NCBI GenBank assembly: GCA_963749875.1 | Contig: CAVVOX010000003.1 | Span: 248,001-312,000, forward strand | Length of the DNA stretch: 64,000 nucleotides | Source of the DNA: JAHQVI01 sp963749875 | GTDB taxonomy: Bacteria > Pseudomonadota > Alphaproteobacteria > Rhizobiales > Rhodomicrobiaceae | Direction of reading: 5' to 3' | Shown here: positions 50,857 through 59,445 of the stretch, one piece after another | Layout: each line of letters begins with the position of its first letter | Position numbering within the stretch: position 1 is the stretch's first letter | Notes under the pieces: model-generated | What the model was told of the DNA's origin: nothing | Database searches by the model: none | Seen by the model: only the letters and a program-made list of their open reading frames with translations | Position numbers and translations under genes: made by a program

Positions 50857-51438
50857 TTATGCTTCTGGCCTTGGGCTGTCCAGAACGGCGTGAAAGGCCA
50901 GCCTGTCGCGATCGACGCCGTTCCCGGCTTCATGGCCGCTCTTCTCCTTCTCACCCGCACCGGCATGCCGCTCCATGTCATGTTCGATTATGGCAGTGGC
51001 GATCATCGTCAGAATGACGGCGGAGGCGAAAAGGTAGACGCCGGGCATCGAAGTGGCGTCGGCAAGATTGGTGGCCTTGGCGTAGAAGACCACGAGCGCG
51101 AGCACCAGCACATCCAGCATCGACCATTTGCCGAGCCAGGAGAGGCGCCTCAGCCAATCCGAGGTGCGGTTCGGCTGAACATGCCGGATGGAATAAAGCG
51201 CCAGCAGATAGAGCAGCTTCAGGAAAGGGAAGATAATCGAGAACACGCAGATCACGGCCGCAAGCACGAATTCGCCGGAGAGATAGAGCTCCCTGACGAC
51301 CGAGACCAGCGAATGAACATCGGTCCAGATATAGAACCGGGTCAGTCGGATGATCGGCAGCGTGAGGCCCAGAACCAGGCAAATCGTTGCGCCGATGATC
51401 AGAAGGCCGAGCAGAAAGGATTGCCTGCTGCCACTCAT
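50857..51438 (-). CDS. Paraquat-inducible protein A-like membrane protein
   Basis: The 193-residue protein from ATG 51438 (MSGSRQSFLLGLLIIGATIC) has four membrane segments and the PqiA signature RRLSWLGKWSMLDVLVLALV. PqiA proteins act with MCE proteins in lipid traffic across the envelope. It is a single PqiA unit, half the size of E. coli PqiA, and lacks the zinc-ribbon cysteines. No mce gene is near. The C-terminus is hydrophilic. Confidence 0.78.
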   Translation of the reverse strand: MSGSRQSFLLGLLIIGATICLVLGLTLPIIRLTRFYIWTDVHSLVSVVRELYLSGEFVLAAVICVFSIIFPFLKLLYLLALYSIRHVQPNRTSDWLRRLSWLGKWSMLDVLVLALVVFYAKATNLADATSMPGVYLFASAVILTMIATAIIEHDMERHAGAGEKEKSGHEAGNGVDRDRLAFHAVLDSPRPEA

Positions 51439-51587
51439 AAAGCGCACCCTTTGCCGGCGCGGGATTTCGGCACGATGGTCCCGAGGCGGGTGCGCCCGCA
51501 CTCCGGTCCCGAAAGAATGCCGTTGCCGATCTGGACTCCGGCGTCACGCTGCCGCTTCAATGCACGCTTTCCCGCATTCGGCCCTTG

Positions 51588-51932
51588 TCAAGCCATGGCT
51601 TTCGAGAATTCGACCCCTTTTTCCCGCAAATGCTGCTCAAGCTCGCCCGACTGAAACATCTCCGTGACGATGTCGGCGCCGCCAAGGAACTCGCCCTTGA
51701 CGTAAAGTTGCGGGATGGTCGGCCACTTCGCGTAGCTTTTCACGCCCTCGCGAACGCTCATATCTTCCAGAACGTTAATGTCCTTAAAGTCCAGTCCGAG
51801 ATAGTTGAGGATCTGCGCCACGCGCCCCGAGAAGCCGCATTGCGGAAAATCCTTGGTGCCCTTCATGAACAGCACCACATCGTTGCTCTTGACCTGATTG
51901 TCGATCCAGTTCTGCACCTGATCTTCGCTCAT
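51588..51932 (-). CDS. grxD: Monothiol glutaredoxin, Grx4 type
   Basis: The 114-residue protein has the monothiol active site CGFS with C32 in MKGTKDFPQCGFSG, and the glutathione-binding WPTIPQLYVKGEFLGGADIV. It binds a [2Fe-2S] cluster as a dimer or with BolA and takes part in cluster delivery and iron sensing. bolA lies 180 bases upstream on the same strand, which supports a Grx4-BolA pair. Confidence 0.95.
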   Translation of the reverse strand: MSEDQVQNWIDNQVKSNDVVLFMKGTKDFPQCGFSGRVAQILNYLGLDFKDINVLEDMSVREGVKSYAKWPTIPQLYVKGEFLGGADIVTEMFQSGELEQHLREKGVEFSKAMA

Positions 51933-52112
51933 AATCGTCCTTTCGTCGGTTTGCGTGCCGCAGCCGCGATCCGGGCCCGTGTCGGGTCCACGCGGATCAA
52001 GCCGCTCATCACGAATGGTTTTTGCATCCTACATCAATTTCCATATGGGGGCTATCGGCCTTGGACATACCCTCGGCGCGGAAAAGAGCAAGCCCCTAAG
52101 GATTCCCATGCC

Positions 52113-52346
52113 CTATTCCGGCGCGGCGGTCTGCAGGGCCAGGGCGTGCAGCGCGCCGCCCATATTGCCGCCGAGCGCGTCATAGACCATCTGATGCTGC
52201 TGGACGCGCGTTTTGCCACGAAAAGCGGCCGACACGACAAGCGCCGCATAATGGTCGCCGTCGCCGGCAAGATCTTTTATCGTGACCTCCGCATCCGGCA
52301 GCTTTGTCCGGATCAGCTCTTCGATCTCCTTGGCGCTCATCGGCAT
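52113..52346 (-). CDS. BolA family protein
   Basis: The 77-residue protein begins MPMSAKEIEELIRTKLPDAE and has the BolA core DLAGDGDHYAALVVSAAFRG followed by RVQQHQMVYDALGG. The C/H loop and conserved helix-turn-helix-like end (MGGALHALALQT) are present. BolA proteins of this short type (IbaG/YrbA or BolA2-like) pair with monothiol glutaredoxins over a shared [2Fe-2S] cluster. It lies 43 bases after purL and upstream of grxD. Confidence 0.92.
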   Translation of the reverse strand: MPMSAKEIEELIRTKLPDAEVTIKDLAGDGDHYAALVVSAAFRGKTRVQQHQMVYDALGGNMGGALHALALQTAAPE

Positions 52347-52389
52347 GGCAGCCTCCTTGCGGATCGTGGTGTTGCCAGTATAGACGGGC

Positions 52390-54609
52390 TCAGCGCTCGC
52401 CGAAATAGCCCGGAAACCAGCCTTCATATGCGGCTCTGAGCCGTTCGAGGGGCAAGGGCTGCTCGCCCGGCAGGATGATATCATGCCCGCCCGCATGTCC
52501 GAGGAGCCGGGCCGGCAGATCCGCCGTGCTCGCCCTCTCCAGGACCATGTCGGCCTTCCCGGCCGCAACGCCGAGCAGATAACGGCCCTGCTCCTCGCCG
52601 AAATAAAGGGCGTGGAGCGGCAGCGGTCCCTCGTGAGGCTCCAGCGCCAGGCCCGTGCCGCCCGCGAGCGCCATTTCGGCGAGCGCCACCAGCATGCCGC
52701 CGTCGGAGACATCGTGAGCCGTTTCGCAATGCCCCTCGCGGATGAGCGCCCTCACGAGATCGCCTGCGGCCTTTTCCGCCATAAGATCGACCGGGGGAGG
52801 CGCCCCGGCATTGCTGCCCGCAAACAGCTTCTGATAGACGGACTGGCCGAGATGGCCGGTCGCCGCGCCGAGCAGGATGATGGCCTGGTCCGGCTTCAGC
52901 GCGATGGTCGCTGTCCGGCTCAGATCGGGAATGAGGCCGATGGCGCCGATCCCCGGCGTCGGCGGGATCGCGACACCATTCGTCTCATTATAGAGCGAGA
53001 CATTGCCTGAGACGACCGGGAAGCTGAGCGCGCGGCAGGCCAGCGCCATGCCCTGAATGCAGCCGACGAACTCGCCCATGATTTCGGGGCGCTCGGGATT
53101 GCCGAAATTCAGGCAGTCCGTTACGGCCAGCGGATCGGCGCCCGTTGCGGTCAGATTGCGCCAGCTTTCGACGATGGCCTGTTTGCCGCCTTCGAACGGA
53201 TCGGCCTGGGCATAGCGCGGCGTCACATCGCAAGTGGTGGCGAGGCCCTTGTTCGTCCCGTGAATGCGCACGACCGCCGCATCGCCGCCCGGGCGCTGCA
53301 CCGTGTCGGCCATGACCATGTGGTCATATTGCTCCCAGATCCAGCGGCGCGAGCAAAGATGCGGCGAGCTCATCAGCGCAATGAGCGCCTCGGCGTTGGA
53401 ATTGGCGGCGGGCACATCATCGGCCCCGATGACGGCCGGAGGCTTCTTGAGTTGATAAGGCCGCTCATAGACCGGCGCCTCATCGGCCAGGGCCGGGATG
53501 GGAATATCGGCTTGGCGTTCGCCTTGGTGGAGAATTTCCAGCCGGCCGGTTTCGGTCGTCCGGCCGATCACGGCGAAATCCAGCTCCCATTTGCGGAAAA
53601 TCGCCTCCGCGCGCGCCTCCGAGCCGGGCCGCAATACCATCAGCATGCGCTCCTGGCTTTCCGAGAGCATCATCTCATAGGCGGTCATGCCCGTTTCGCG
53701 CTGGGGGACATGGTCGAGATCGAGCCGGATGCCGACGCCGCCCTTGCTCGCCATCTCGACGGACGAGGAGGTCAGGCCCGCCGCGCCCATGTCCTGAATG
53801 GCGATGATCGCATCCTCGCGCATCAGCTCCAGGCACGCTTCGAGCAGCAATTTCTCTGTGAACGGGTCGCCGACCTGGACGGTGGGGCGCTTTTCCGCCG
53901 AGGCGTCGTCGAATTCGGCCGAGGCCATGGTGGCGCCGTGAATGCCGTCGCGCCCCGTCTTCGAGCCGACATAAACGACCGGATTGCCGGCGCCGGCAGC
54001 AGCCGAATAGAAGATGCGGTTCGCATCGACCAGCCCGACGCACATGGCGTTGACGAGAATATTGCCGTTATAGCGCTCATCGAAATTCGTCTCGCCGCCC
54101 ACGGTCGGCACGCCGATGCAATTGCCATAGTCGCCGATACCGGCAACGACGCCCGCCACCAGATGGCGCGTCTTCGGATGATCGGGCGAGCCGAAGCGCA
54201 GCGCGTTCAGATTGGCGACGGGACGCGCGCCCATGGTGAACACGTCGCGCATGATGCCGCCGACGCCGGTCGCCGCGCCCTGATAGGGCTCGATATAGGA
54301 GGGGTGATTGTGGCTCTCCATTTTGAAGACGGCGGCCAGCCCCTCGCCGAGATCGACGACGCCGGCATTTTCTCCCGGTCCCTGAATGACCTGCGGCCCG
54401 TCCGTCGGAAGCTGCTTCAGCCAGACTTTCGAGGATTTGTAGGAGCAATGCTCCGACCACATCACGGAGACAATTCCGAGCTCGGTCAGATTGGGCTCGC
54501 GGCCGAGCAGCGAAACGAGCCGCTCATATTCCTCCAGCCTCAGGCCGTGCTCGGCGATGATTTCGGGCCGGAGCGCTTGCATCGATTTCTGGGAAGCGTT
54601 TGCCGTCAT
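52390..54609 (-). CDS. purL: Phosphoribosylformylglycinamidine synthase subunit PurL
   Basis: The 739-residue subunit is the small, PurSQ-dependent form. It carries out the ATP-dependent amidation of FGAR to FGAM in purine synthesis. Motifs are VMWSEHCSYKSSK, KMESHNHPSYIEPYQGAATG (ATP and metal site), VGGETNFDERYNGN and DVSDGGMLVALAEMALAG. I place the start at ATG 54609 (MTANASQKSM); a TTG at 54717 would add 36 residues of no similarity. PurS and PurQ lie upstream on the same strand. Confidence 0.95.
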   Translation of the reverse strand: MTANASQKSMQALRPEIIAEHGLRLEEYERLVSLLGREPNLTELGIVSVMWSEHCSYKSSKVWLKQLPTDGPQVIQGPGENAGVVDLGEGLAAVFKMESHNHPSYIEPYQGAATGVGGIMRDVFTMGARPVANLNALRFGSPDHPKTRHLVAGVVAGIGDYGNCIGVPTVGGETNFDERYNGNILVNAMCVGLVDANRIFYSAAAGAGNPVVYVGSKTGRDGIHGATMASAEFDDASAEKRPTVQVGDPFTEKLLLEACLELMREDAIIAIQDMGAAGLTSSSVEMASKGGVGIRLDLDHVPQRETGMTAYEMMLSESQERMLMVLRPGSEARAEAIFRKWELDFAVIGRTTETGRLEILHQGERQADIPIPALADEAPVYERPYQLKKPPAVIGADDVPAANSNAEALIALMSSPHLCSRRWIWEQYDHMVMADTVQRPGGDAAVVRIHGTNKGLATTCDVTPRYAQADPFEGGKQAIVESWRNLTATGADPLAVTDCLNFGNPERPEIMGEFVGCIQGMALACRALSFPVVSGNVSLYNETNGVAIPPTPGIGAIGLIPDLSRTATIALKPDQAIILLGAATGHLGQSVYQKLFAGSNAGAPPPVDLMAEKAAGDLVRALIREGHCETAHDVSDGGMLVALAEMALAGGTGLALEPHEGPLPLHALYFGEEQGRYLLGVAAGKADMVLERASTADLPARLLGHAGGHDIILPGEQPLPLERLRAAYEGWFPGYFGER

Positions 54610-54721
54610 GGAATGGTCCGCGAGCTGGACGGAAGGTTCGGCCCTGCGATCCGCCTTGCCCGGACGTGCCGCTTGCGGTGGCAAAGGCGCGCGCAGGCGG
54701 GCCAGGTCGGTTGCCAAGCTC

Positions 54722-55126
54722 TCAGCTGTCTTCTTCCTGGTCGAGCTCGAATTCGGCGATGCCCTGCTTCAGCATTTCCGGCGCCTCTTCCAGAAACTCC
54801 TCCTCGTCGTAATATTCGACATAGGGCGGGAAATAGCCGGCATCGTCAAAATCGTCCTGGCCATCCGCCTCGCCGAGCGAGGACTGGAAGGTGACGCTGC
54901 CGTCCTCATTGACGGTGATGGTGGCGACCTTCTCCCTGCTCGGTATGTGGGTGATGTGGACGGCGGGCCCGTTCTCTTCGCTCACCGCGAATTCCAGCCG
55001 GCGGCTCTGAATGCGCTCGCTGAGCTTTGCCTGCAGCGCCGCGGTCGCCGATTTCACGCCGGCCGCGTCGAGCTTGGGTGTCTGCAGCTCCCGCTTCAGT
55101 TGATCGACTTCGTCATCAAACCCCAT
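54722..55126 (-). CDS. Acidic hypothetical protein between purQ and purL
   Basis: The 134-residue protein starts at ATG 55126, with GGGGAAGAG upstream. It has an N-terminal helical part (DDEVDQLKRELQTPKLDAAG), a middle with strands (ISHITHIPSREKVATITVNE-like) and a very acidic end (EYYDEEEFLEEAPEMLKQGI, then FELDQEEDS). No domain is recognised. Its place between purQ and purL on the same strand suggests co-transcription. The acidic tail may bind a basic partner, but this is a guess. Confidence 0.6.
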   Translation of the reverse strand: MGFDDEVDQLKRELQTPKLDAAGVKSATAALQAKLSERIQSRRLEFAVSEENGPAVHITHIPSREKVATITVNEDGSVTFQSSLGEADGQDDFDDAGYFPPYVEYYDEEEFLEEAPEMLKQGIAEFELDQEEDS

Positions 55127-55173
55127 ATCTCTTCCCCTTGGCGTGCGAAAGGCGCGTCGGATGCGCGCTGCCA

Positions 55174-55863
55174 TTATTGCGATGTTTCGATCAGAGATTC
55201 GAACAGACGCCGTCCATCGGTGCCGCCATGCACGGCGTCGGCCGCGCGCTCCGGATGCGGCATCATGCCGAGAATGCGGCCGCGCTCATCGTAGAGCCCG
55301 GCGATGCCGCGCTGCGAGCCATTCGGATTGGCGGCGTCCGTCACCGCGCCGTCCTCCTCGCAATAGCGGAATGCGATCCGGCCTTCGCTTTCCAGCCGGG
55401 TGAGCGTTTCATCATCGGCAAAATAATTGCCGTCCTTATGGGCTATGGGGATTCGGATGGCGCGTTCGGTTTCGTAGAGCCTGGTGAATGCCGTGTCGTT
55501 CCGCTCTGGCCGGATATGCACGTCCTTGCAGATGAATTTGAGGGATGCGTTGCGCATCAGCGTGCCGGGCAGAAGCCCTGTTTCGGTCAGCACCTGAAAG
55601 CCGTTGCAAATGCCGAGCACGGCGACGCCCTTGCGCGCTTCCGTCACCACCGCGCGCGTCACCGGCGAATGCGCGGCCATCGCGCCCGAGCGCAGATAAT
55701 CGCCATAGGAAAAGCCGCCGGGCAGAACGATCAGATCGCTTTTCGGCAGCTCGCTCTCGCCGTGCCAGACCATTTGCGGCGGTTTGCCGGTCACCGATTG
55801 GAGCGCGACCGCCGCATCACGGTCGCAATTCGAACCGGGGAAGACGATGACACTGGCCTTCAT
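55174..55863 (-). CDS. purQ: Phosphoribosylformylglycinamidine synthase subunit PurQ
   Basis: The 229-residue glutamine amidotransferase subunit supplies ammonia to PurL. It shows SVIVFPGSNCDRDAAVALQS at the start, the nucleophile Cys in VLGICNGFQVLTETGLLPG and the catalytic His and Glu in GMMPHPERAAD. ATG 55863 overlaps the purS stop by four bases, so the two are translationally coupled. PurQ-PurS-PurL form one complex. Confidence 0.96.
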   Translation of the reverse strand: MKASVIVFPGSNCDRDAAVALQSVTGKPPQMVWHGESELPKSDLIVLPGGFSYGDYLRSGAMAAHSPVTRAVVTEARKGVAVLGICNGFQVLTETGLLPGTLMRNASLKFICKDVHIRPERNDTAFTRLYETERAIRIPIAHKDGNYFADDETLTRLESEGRIAFRYCEEDGAVTDAANPNGSQRGIAGLYDERGRILGMMPHPERAADAVHGGTDGRRLFESLIETSQ

Positions 55864-56105
55864 GCGCCCTCCAGCTCATAGCGGTAATTCTCGATCACCG
55901 GATTGGCGAGCAGCTCTTTGCACATGCGCTCAAGCGCCTCGCGGGCGCGCGCCGGGTCGGTCTCGGCGAGTTCGACCTCGATGAATTTGCCCTGGCGGAC
56001 GTTTTCGACCCCCTCGATGCCGAGCGCGGCCAGCGCATTGGCAATCGCCTTGCCCTGAGGGTCGAGTACGCCGTTTTTCAAGGTAACCGTAACTCGAGCC
56101 TTCAT
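55860..56105 (-). CDS. purS: Phosphoribosylformylglycinamidine synthase subunit PurS
   Basis: The 81-residue subunit begins MKARVTVTLKNGVLDPQGKA and has GIEGVENVRQGKFIEVEL. PurS dimers join PurL and PurQ. It overlaps purQ by four bases and follows purC by 35. Size and motifs are standard. Confidence 0.96.
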   Translation of the reverse strand: MKARVTVTLKNGVLDPQGKAIANALAALGIEGVENVRQGKFIEVELAETDPARAREALERMCKELLANPVIENYRYELEGA

Positions 56106-56140
56106 GCCGCCTACCTCAGCCGAGTTTGTTAAGACTTACC

Positions 56141-56938
56141 TCAATTGGAGCGAACCAGCACCGGCCCTGTCGTCTTTTGCAATCCATTCTCCACAAGAAT
56201 GCCGAGCCGCCGGGCGACCTCCTGATAGGCCTCGACCAGCCCGCCCATATCGCGGCGGAACCGATCCTTATCGAGCTTGTTCTGGGTCTCGACATCCCAG
56301 AGCCGGCAACTGTCCGGGCTGATTTCGTCAGCCAGCACGATGCGGATCATCTCGTTCTCGAATAGCCGGCCGAATTCGATCTTGAAGTCGACCAGCCGGA
56401 TACCGATCGCGACAAACATGCCGCAGAGGAAATCATTGACCCGGAGCGCCAGCGCCATGATCTCGTCGATTTCCTGCGGGTTCGCCCAGCCGAAGGCGGT
56501 GATGTGCTCCTCGGAGACCATCGGGTCGCCGAGCTCATCATTCTTGTAATAGAATTCGATGATCGAGCGGGGCAGGCTGGAGCCCTCCTCCAGTCCCAGG
56601 CGCTGGGCGATCGAGCCGGCGGCAACGTTGCGCACGACGACTTCCAGCGGAATGATTTCCACCTCGCGCACAAGCTGTTCGCGCATGTTCAGGCGCTTGA
56701 TGAAATGGGTCGGCACACCGATCTCATTGAGCCGGCTGAACACATATTCCGAGATCCGGTTGTTCAGAACCCCTTTGCCTTCGATACGCTCGTGCTTCTT
56801 GTTGTTGAAGGCGGTGGCATCGTCCTTGAAGTGCTGGATCAGGGTGCCGGGTTCGGGTCCTTCATAAAGGATCTTCGCCTTTCCCTCATAGACTTTGCGA
56901 CGGCGATTTATCGGGATCGAACCTCGCTGGATATCCAA
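56141..56938 (-). CDS. purC: SAICAR synthase
   Basis: The 265-residue enzyme joins aspartate to CAIR in purine synthesis. Motifs: KVYEGKAKILYEGPEPGTLI, FKDDATAFNNKKHERIEGKG, RNVAAGSIAQRLG, FKIEFGRLF and LADEISPDSCRLWD. No ATG lies at the usual start; TTG 56938 is the only start codon between the conserved core and an upstream in-frame stop, which gives MDIQRGSIPINRRRK. No ribosome site precedes it; instead a hairpin with a T-run lies at 56941-56972. Translation start and control deserve a check. It leads the purC-purS-purQ-purL run. Confidence 0.93.
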   Translation of the reverse strand: MDIQRGSIPINRRRKVYEGKAKILYEGPEPGTLIQHFKDDATAFNNKKHERIEGKGVLNNRISEYVFSRLNEIGVPTHFIKRLNMREQLVREVEIIPLEVVVRNVAAGSIAQRLGLEEGSSLPRSIIEFYYKNDELGDPMVSEEHITAFGWANPQEIDEIMALALRVNDFLCGMFVAIGIRLVDFKIEFGRLFENEMIRIVLADEISPDSCRLWDVETQNKLDKDRFRRDMGGLVEAYQEVARRLGILVENGLQKTTGPVLVRSN

Positions 56939-56940
56939 AT

Positions 56941-56972
56941 ATAAAAGGCCGCGTCGCGCGTCGGCGCGCGGC
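56941..56972 (-). terminator. Hairpin with T-run in front of purC
   Basis: On the reverse strand GCCGCG (56972-56967) pairs with CGCGGC (56953-56948), with further GC pairs inside, and CTTTTATATTTG follows. It looks like an intrinsic terminator placed so close that its T-run touches the TTG start. The rest of the gap up to 57271 holds no gene. Confidence 0.55.
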
Positions 56973-57271
56973 TTCTCGATCTACGGCATATATGGCCCTG
57001 GCCGGTTGCCGAACAAGCACCGGTCCCCAAGGCGGCGCATCTTAGCACATCCCTCAAGCTGGAATTACGCCGGCCATCTTCCGTGCGCAGAAACTAGCCG
57101 CTTTATGGACGGGAAACAATCTTTTGATCCGCGGGGCGCTGCGGCATGCCCTCTCGTTGAATTCGCAGGTCCGACAGGTTATTTGTGGTCGGCATTGGCC
57201 GCCGGTCGGATCTGGCGTGCTTTTTGCCCTTGCGGCTCTTTGGCCGGCCAAATTCAGAAGAGGACAGCGGC

Positions 57272-57607
57272 ATGACGACGTTCGACGAGCGGGAAAAGGC
57301 TTTTGAGAAGAGATTTGCGCATGACGAGGAACTCCGCTTCCGGGCGACGGCCCGGCGCAACAGGCTTTTCGGCCTTTGGGCGGCGGAGAAGCTCGGTCTT
57401 TCCGGCACGGAAGCCGACGAATATGCCAAGAGCGTCGTCAGGGCCGATTTTCAGGAGCCTGGCGATGGGGACGTGCTGCGCAAGGTGCGCGGCGATTTCG
57501 ACGCCAAGAATGTCGATCAGTCCGACCATCAGCTCCAGCGCACCCTTATCGATATGATGGCCGAGGCGGTCCGCCAGATCGAAAACGAACGCGGTCAGGC
57601 CTCCTGA
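57272..57607 (+). CDS. DUF1476 protein, ATP synthase inhibitor zeta type
   Basis: The 111-residue product begins MTTFDEREKAFEKRFAHDEE and continues LRFRATARRNRLFGLWAAEK. It is a four-helix protein of the DUF1476 family; the member from Paracoccus denitrificans is the zeta subunit that inhibits F1-ATPase hydrolysis. The inhibitory N-terminal segment is intact. It is divergent from purC, a common arrangement in this group. SD AAGAGG precedes ATG 57272. Confidence 0.92.
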   Translation: MTTFDEREKAFEKRFAHDEELRFRATARRNRLFGLWAAEKLGLSGTEADEYAKSVVRADFQEPGDGDVLRKVRGDFDAKNVDQSDHQLQRTLIDMMAEAVRQIENERGQAS

Positions 57608-57608
57608 G

Positions 57609-58382
57609 ATGAGCGTGGAGCCGCGGGAGGCCTCGATTCGCGCCAAAGTCGCCGCGGGAAAGCCGCTTTTCAACGCCTGGATGCAACTCGGGCTGTCTTA
57701 CGCGGTCGAACTGGCCGCCGAGGCGGGCGCCGATCTTGTCACCATCGATCAGCAGCATGGCATTGGCGGCCATGCGGAGCTGATGGGCTGCCTGACGGCG
57801 GCGGGCGCGGCGCGGCTTCCGGCGCTTGTGCGTGTCGCCAGGAACGATTTCGGACTCATCGGCCGGGCGCTCGATGCCGGGGCGCAGGGCGTGATCTGTC
57901 CGATGATCAACAGCGCGGACGATGCAGAGGCCTTCGTCGATGCGGTCAAATACCCTCCACTCGGGAGCCGCAGCCTTGGCCCGTTCCGCGCCCGGCTGGC
58001 CGTGCCGGATTATATCTCCGTCGCCAATGGTTGGACGATCGCCTGTGGGCAGGTGGAGACCAAGACGGCGCTCGACAATCTCGACGCAATTCTGGCAACG
58101 CCCGGCTTCGACATGATCTGCGTCGGCCCGAACGATCTGGCGCTGACGCTGTCCGGCGGCGTGCATGCGGATATCCGGGCGGCGGAAACGATTGCGGCAA
58201 TCGATCTGGTGCTGGCCAAATGCCGGGAGCATGGCGTCATCGCCGGGATCTTCGCCAATGATGTGGACTATGCTAAGTCATTGATCAAAAAGGGCTGGCA
58301 GATCCTAGCGGTTTCGTCCGATGCGCGCTGGCTGACATGGGGCGCGAATGCGGCCCGCGGCGCCTTCGACGGCGGCTCGTGA
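57609..58382 (+). CDS. HpcH/HpaI family aldolase
   Basis: The 257-residue protein is a class II, metal-dependent aldolase of the HpcH/HpaI family, which cleaves or forms 2-keto-hydroxy acids such as 4-hydroxy-2-oxoheptanedioate. Seen are FNAWMQLGLSYAVELAAEAG, the catalytic VTIDQQHGIGGHAELMG, VRVARNDFGLIGRALDAGAQ and DMICVGPNDLALTLSG. The metal-binding Glu of the PMVE motif appears replaced (CPMINSADDAEAF), so activity may differ. It starts one base after the DUF1476 stop. Confidence 0.85.
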   Translation: MSVEPREASIRAKVAAGKPLFNAWMQLGLSYAVELAAEAGADLVTIDQQHGIGGHAELMGCLTAAGAARLPALVRVARNDFGLIGRALDAGAQGVICPMINSADDAEAFVDAVKYPPLGSRSLGPFRARLAVPDYISVANGWTIACGQVETKTALDNLDAILATPGFDMICVGPNDLALTLSGGVHADIRAAETIAAIDLVLAKCREHGVIAGIFANDVDYAKSLIKKGWQILAVSSDARWLTWGANAARGAFDGGS

Positions 58383-58540
58383 GGGAGGGAAGAGGGCGTT
58401 TACCAAAGGAGCGCGGCGCGGTCGCGGCGGGGCGACAGGGCGTTTAGAAACGAAGCAAGAAAGAGTTACGGCAATAGCTTGGCCTCTTCCTATGGAGAGG
58501 GGAAAATCGGCGGCAGGGCCGCAGTTTTGGGGAAGTGTAA

Positions 58541-58789
58541 ATGAGTATCGTCTATAATATTCTTCTGCTTGCCTTGGTATTCATCATTATGAAGGCTGTC
58601 CAGATCGCCTTCGACTTTTTCTACACCACCTATAAATCCGTCACCATTCACAAGAACCTCGAGCACGCCTTCAATCCCGGCTTCACCTATCGGCTGAAGC
58701 GCGGCCTGATCGGCGATATCTGCTATTTCATCGCCGGCATCGTGGTCGCGGTGAATGCGGACACGATCAGGAGCGCCATCGCCGGCTGA
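58541..58789 (+). CDS. Small membrane protein, 82 aa
   Basis: ATG 58541 begins MSIVYNILLLALVFIIMKAV, a membrane helix, then FFYTTYKSVTIHKNLEHAFN, a loop, and a second helix DICYFIAGIVVAVNAD. Two helices with a basic middle suggest an inner-membrane protein. I do not know a family name. A strong terminator follows 15 bases after the stop. Confidence 0.6.
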   Translation: MSIVYNILLLALVFIIMKAVQIAFDFFYTTYKSVTIHKNLEHAFNPGFTYRLKRGLIGDICYFIAGIVVAVNADTIRSAIAG

Positions 58790-58804
58790 TCGTCATCGGT
58801 CCCA

Positions 58805-58846
58805 AGAACCCAGAGCCGGCGAGCGTGCTCGCCGGGCCCCGGTTCT
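58805..58846. terminator. Bidirectional terminator hairpin
   Basis: AGAACC (58805-58810) pairs with GGTTCT (58841-58846), and GCCGGCGA (58816-58822 region) with CTCGCCGG around CGTG. It lies between two convergent small genes. Confidence 0.75.
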
Positions 58847-58851
58847 GCACC

Positions 58852-59185
58852 TCAATAGTCGTAATCGTTATAGTAACGATAGTGGCGCCGATAGCGGTGG
58901 CGATACGGATAGTAGTCGCCAGAAGAACTCATAATGATAGGTGCGGCGGTAATGGCGCGGATAATCGCCATAGCCGTAATGCTTCCTACGGTACCGATAC
59001 CCCGAATAATGGGGGCGGTAGCAGCCGCAACAGCTCCGGTCGTAATAGGAAACCGGCTGGACGGCATGGGCTACGGCAACCGACGTGGCCGAGGCACCGA
59101 TAACCGTCGCCTTTGCCGCCGGTGCGCCCGTCATTGAGACGCACAGCGCGGCGAGGGCTGGCAGAATGACACCGGATAGACGCAT
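58852..59185 (-). CDS. Exported Tyr/Arg-rich protein, probable frameshift
   Basis: From ATG 59185 (GGAGG upstream) the product begins MRLSGVILPALAALCVSMTG with a signal peptide, followed by a short cysteine pair (DRSCCGCYRPHY) and a Tyr/Arg/His-rich tail. In this phase the tail turns into WRLLSVSPPLSAPLSLL and stops at 58868. In the next phase it stays Tyr/Arg-rich (GDYYPYRHRYRRHYRYYNDY) and stops at 58852. An indel near 58920-58930 is therefore likely, and I give the span of the restored gene. Function unknown; such low-complexity exported proteins are common in Rhizobiales. Confidence 0.5.
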
Positions 59186-59445
59186 GAGAACCTCCAATCG
59201 CTCTGCGCTGAAAGCGCTGCTGTCGCACGCGCGACTTGCAGCGCTTCCGGGAACAACCATGAGATTGCGCCGAATGTCCGGCCATTGCAGGGAATTTAGT
59301 TAAATAAGGTTAAACATTTTACGAATATGGTTAACGGACGGGCCGATGCCCACAGTCGTCATACGCATTTTCCTGTATGCGCGACGGGTATTTTGGGAGC
59401 CACATCCCATAACGGCGAATGCGGACGAAAGGACGGGGCAGGCCA

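Noticed and set aside
53260..54894. 544-codon forward frame opposite purL
   Set aside because: Shadow of purL; Arg/His-rich content without any motif.
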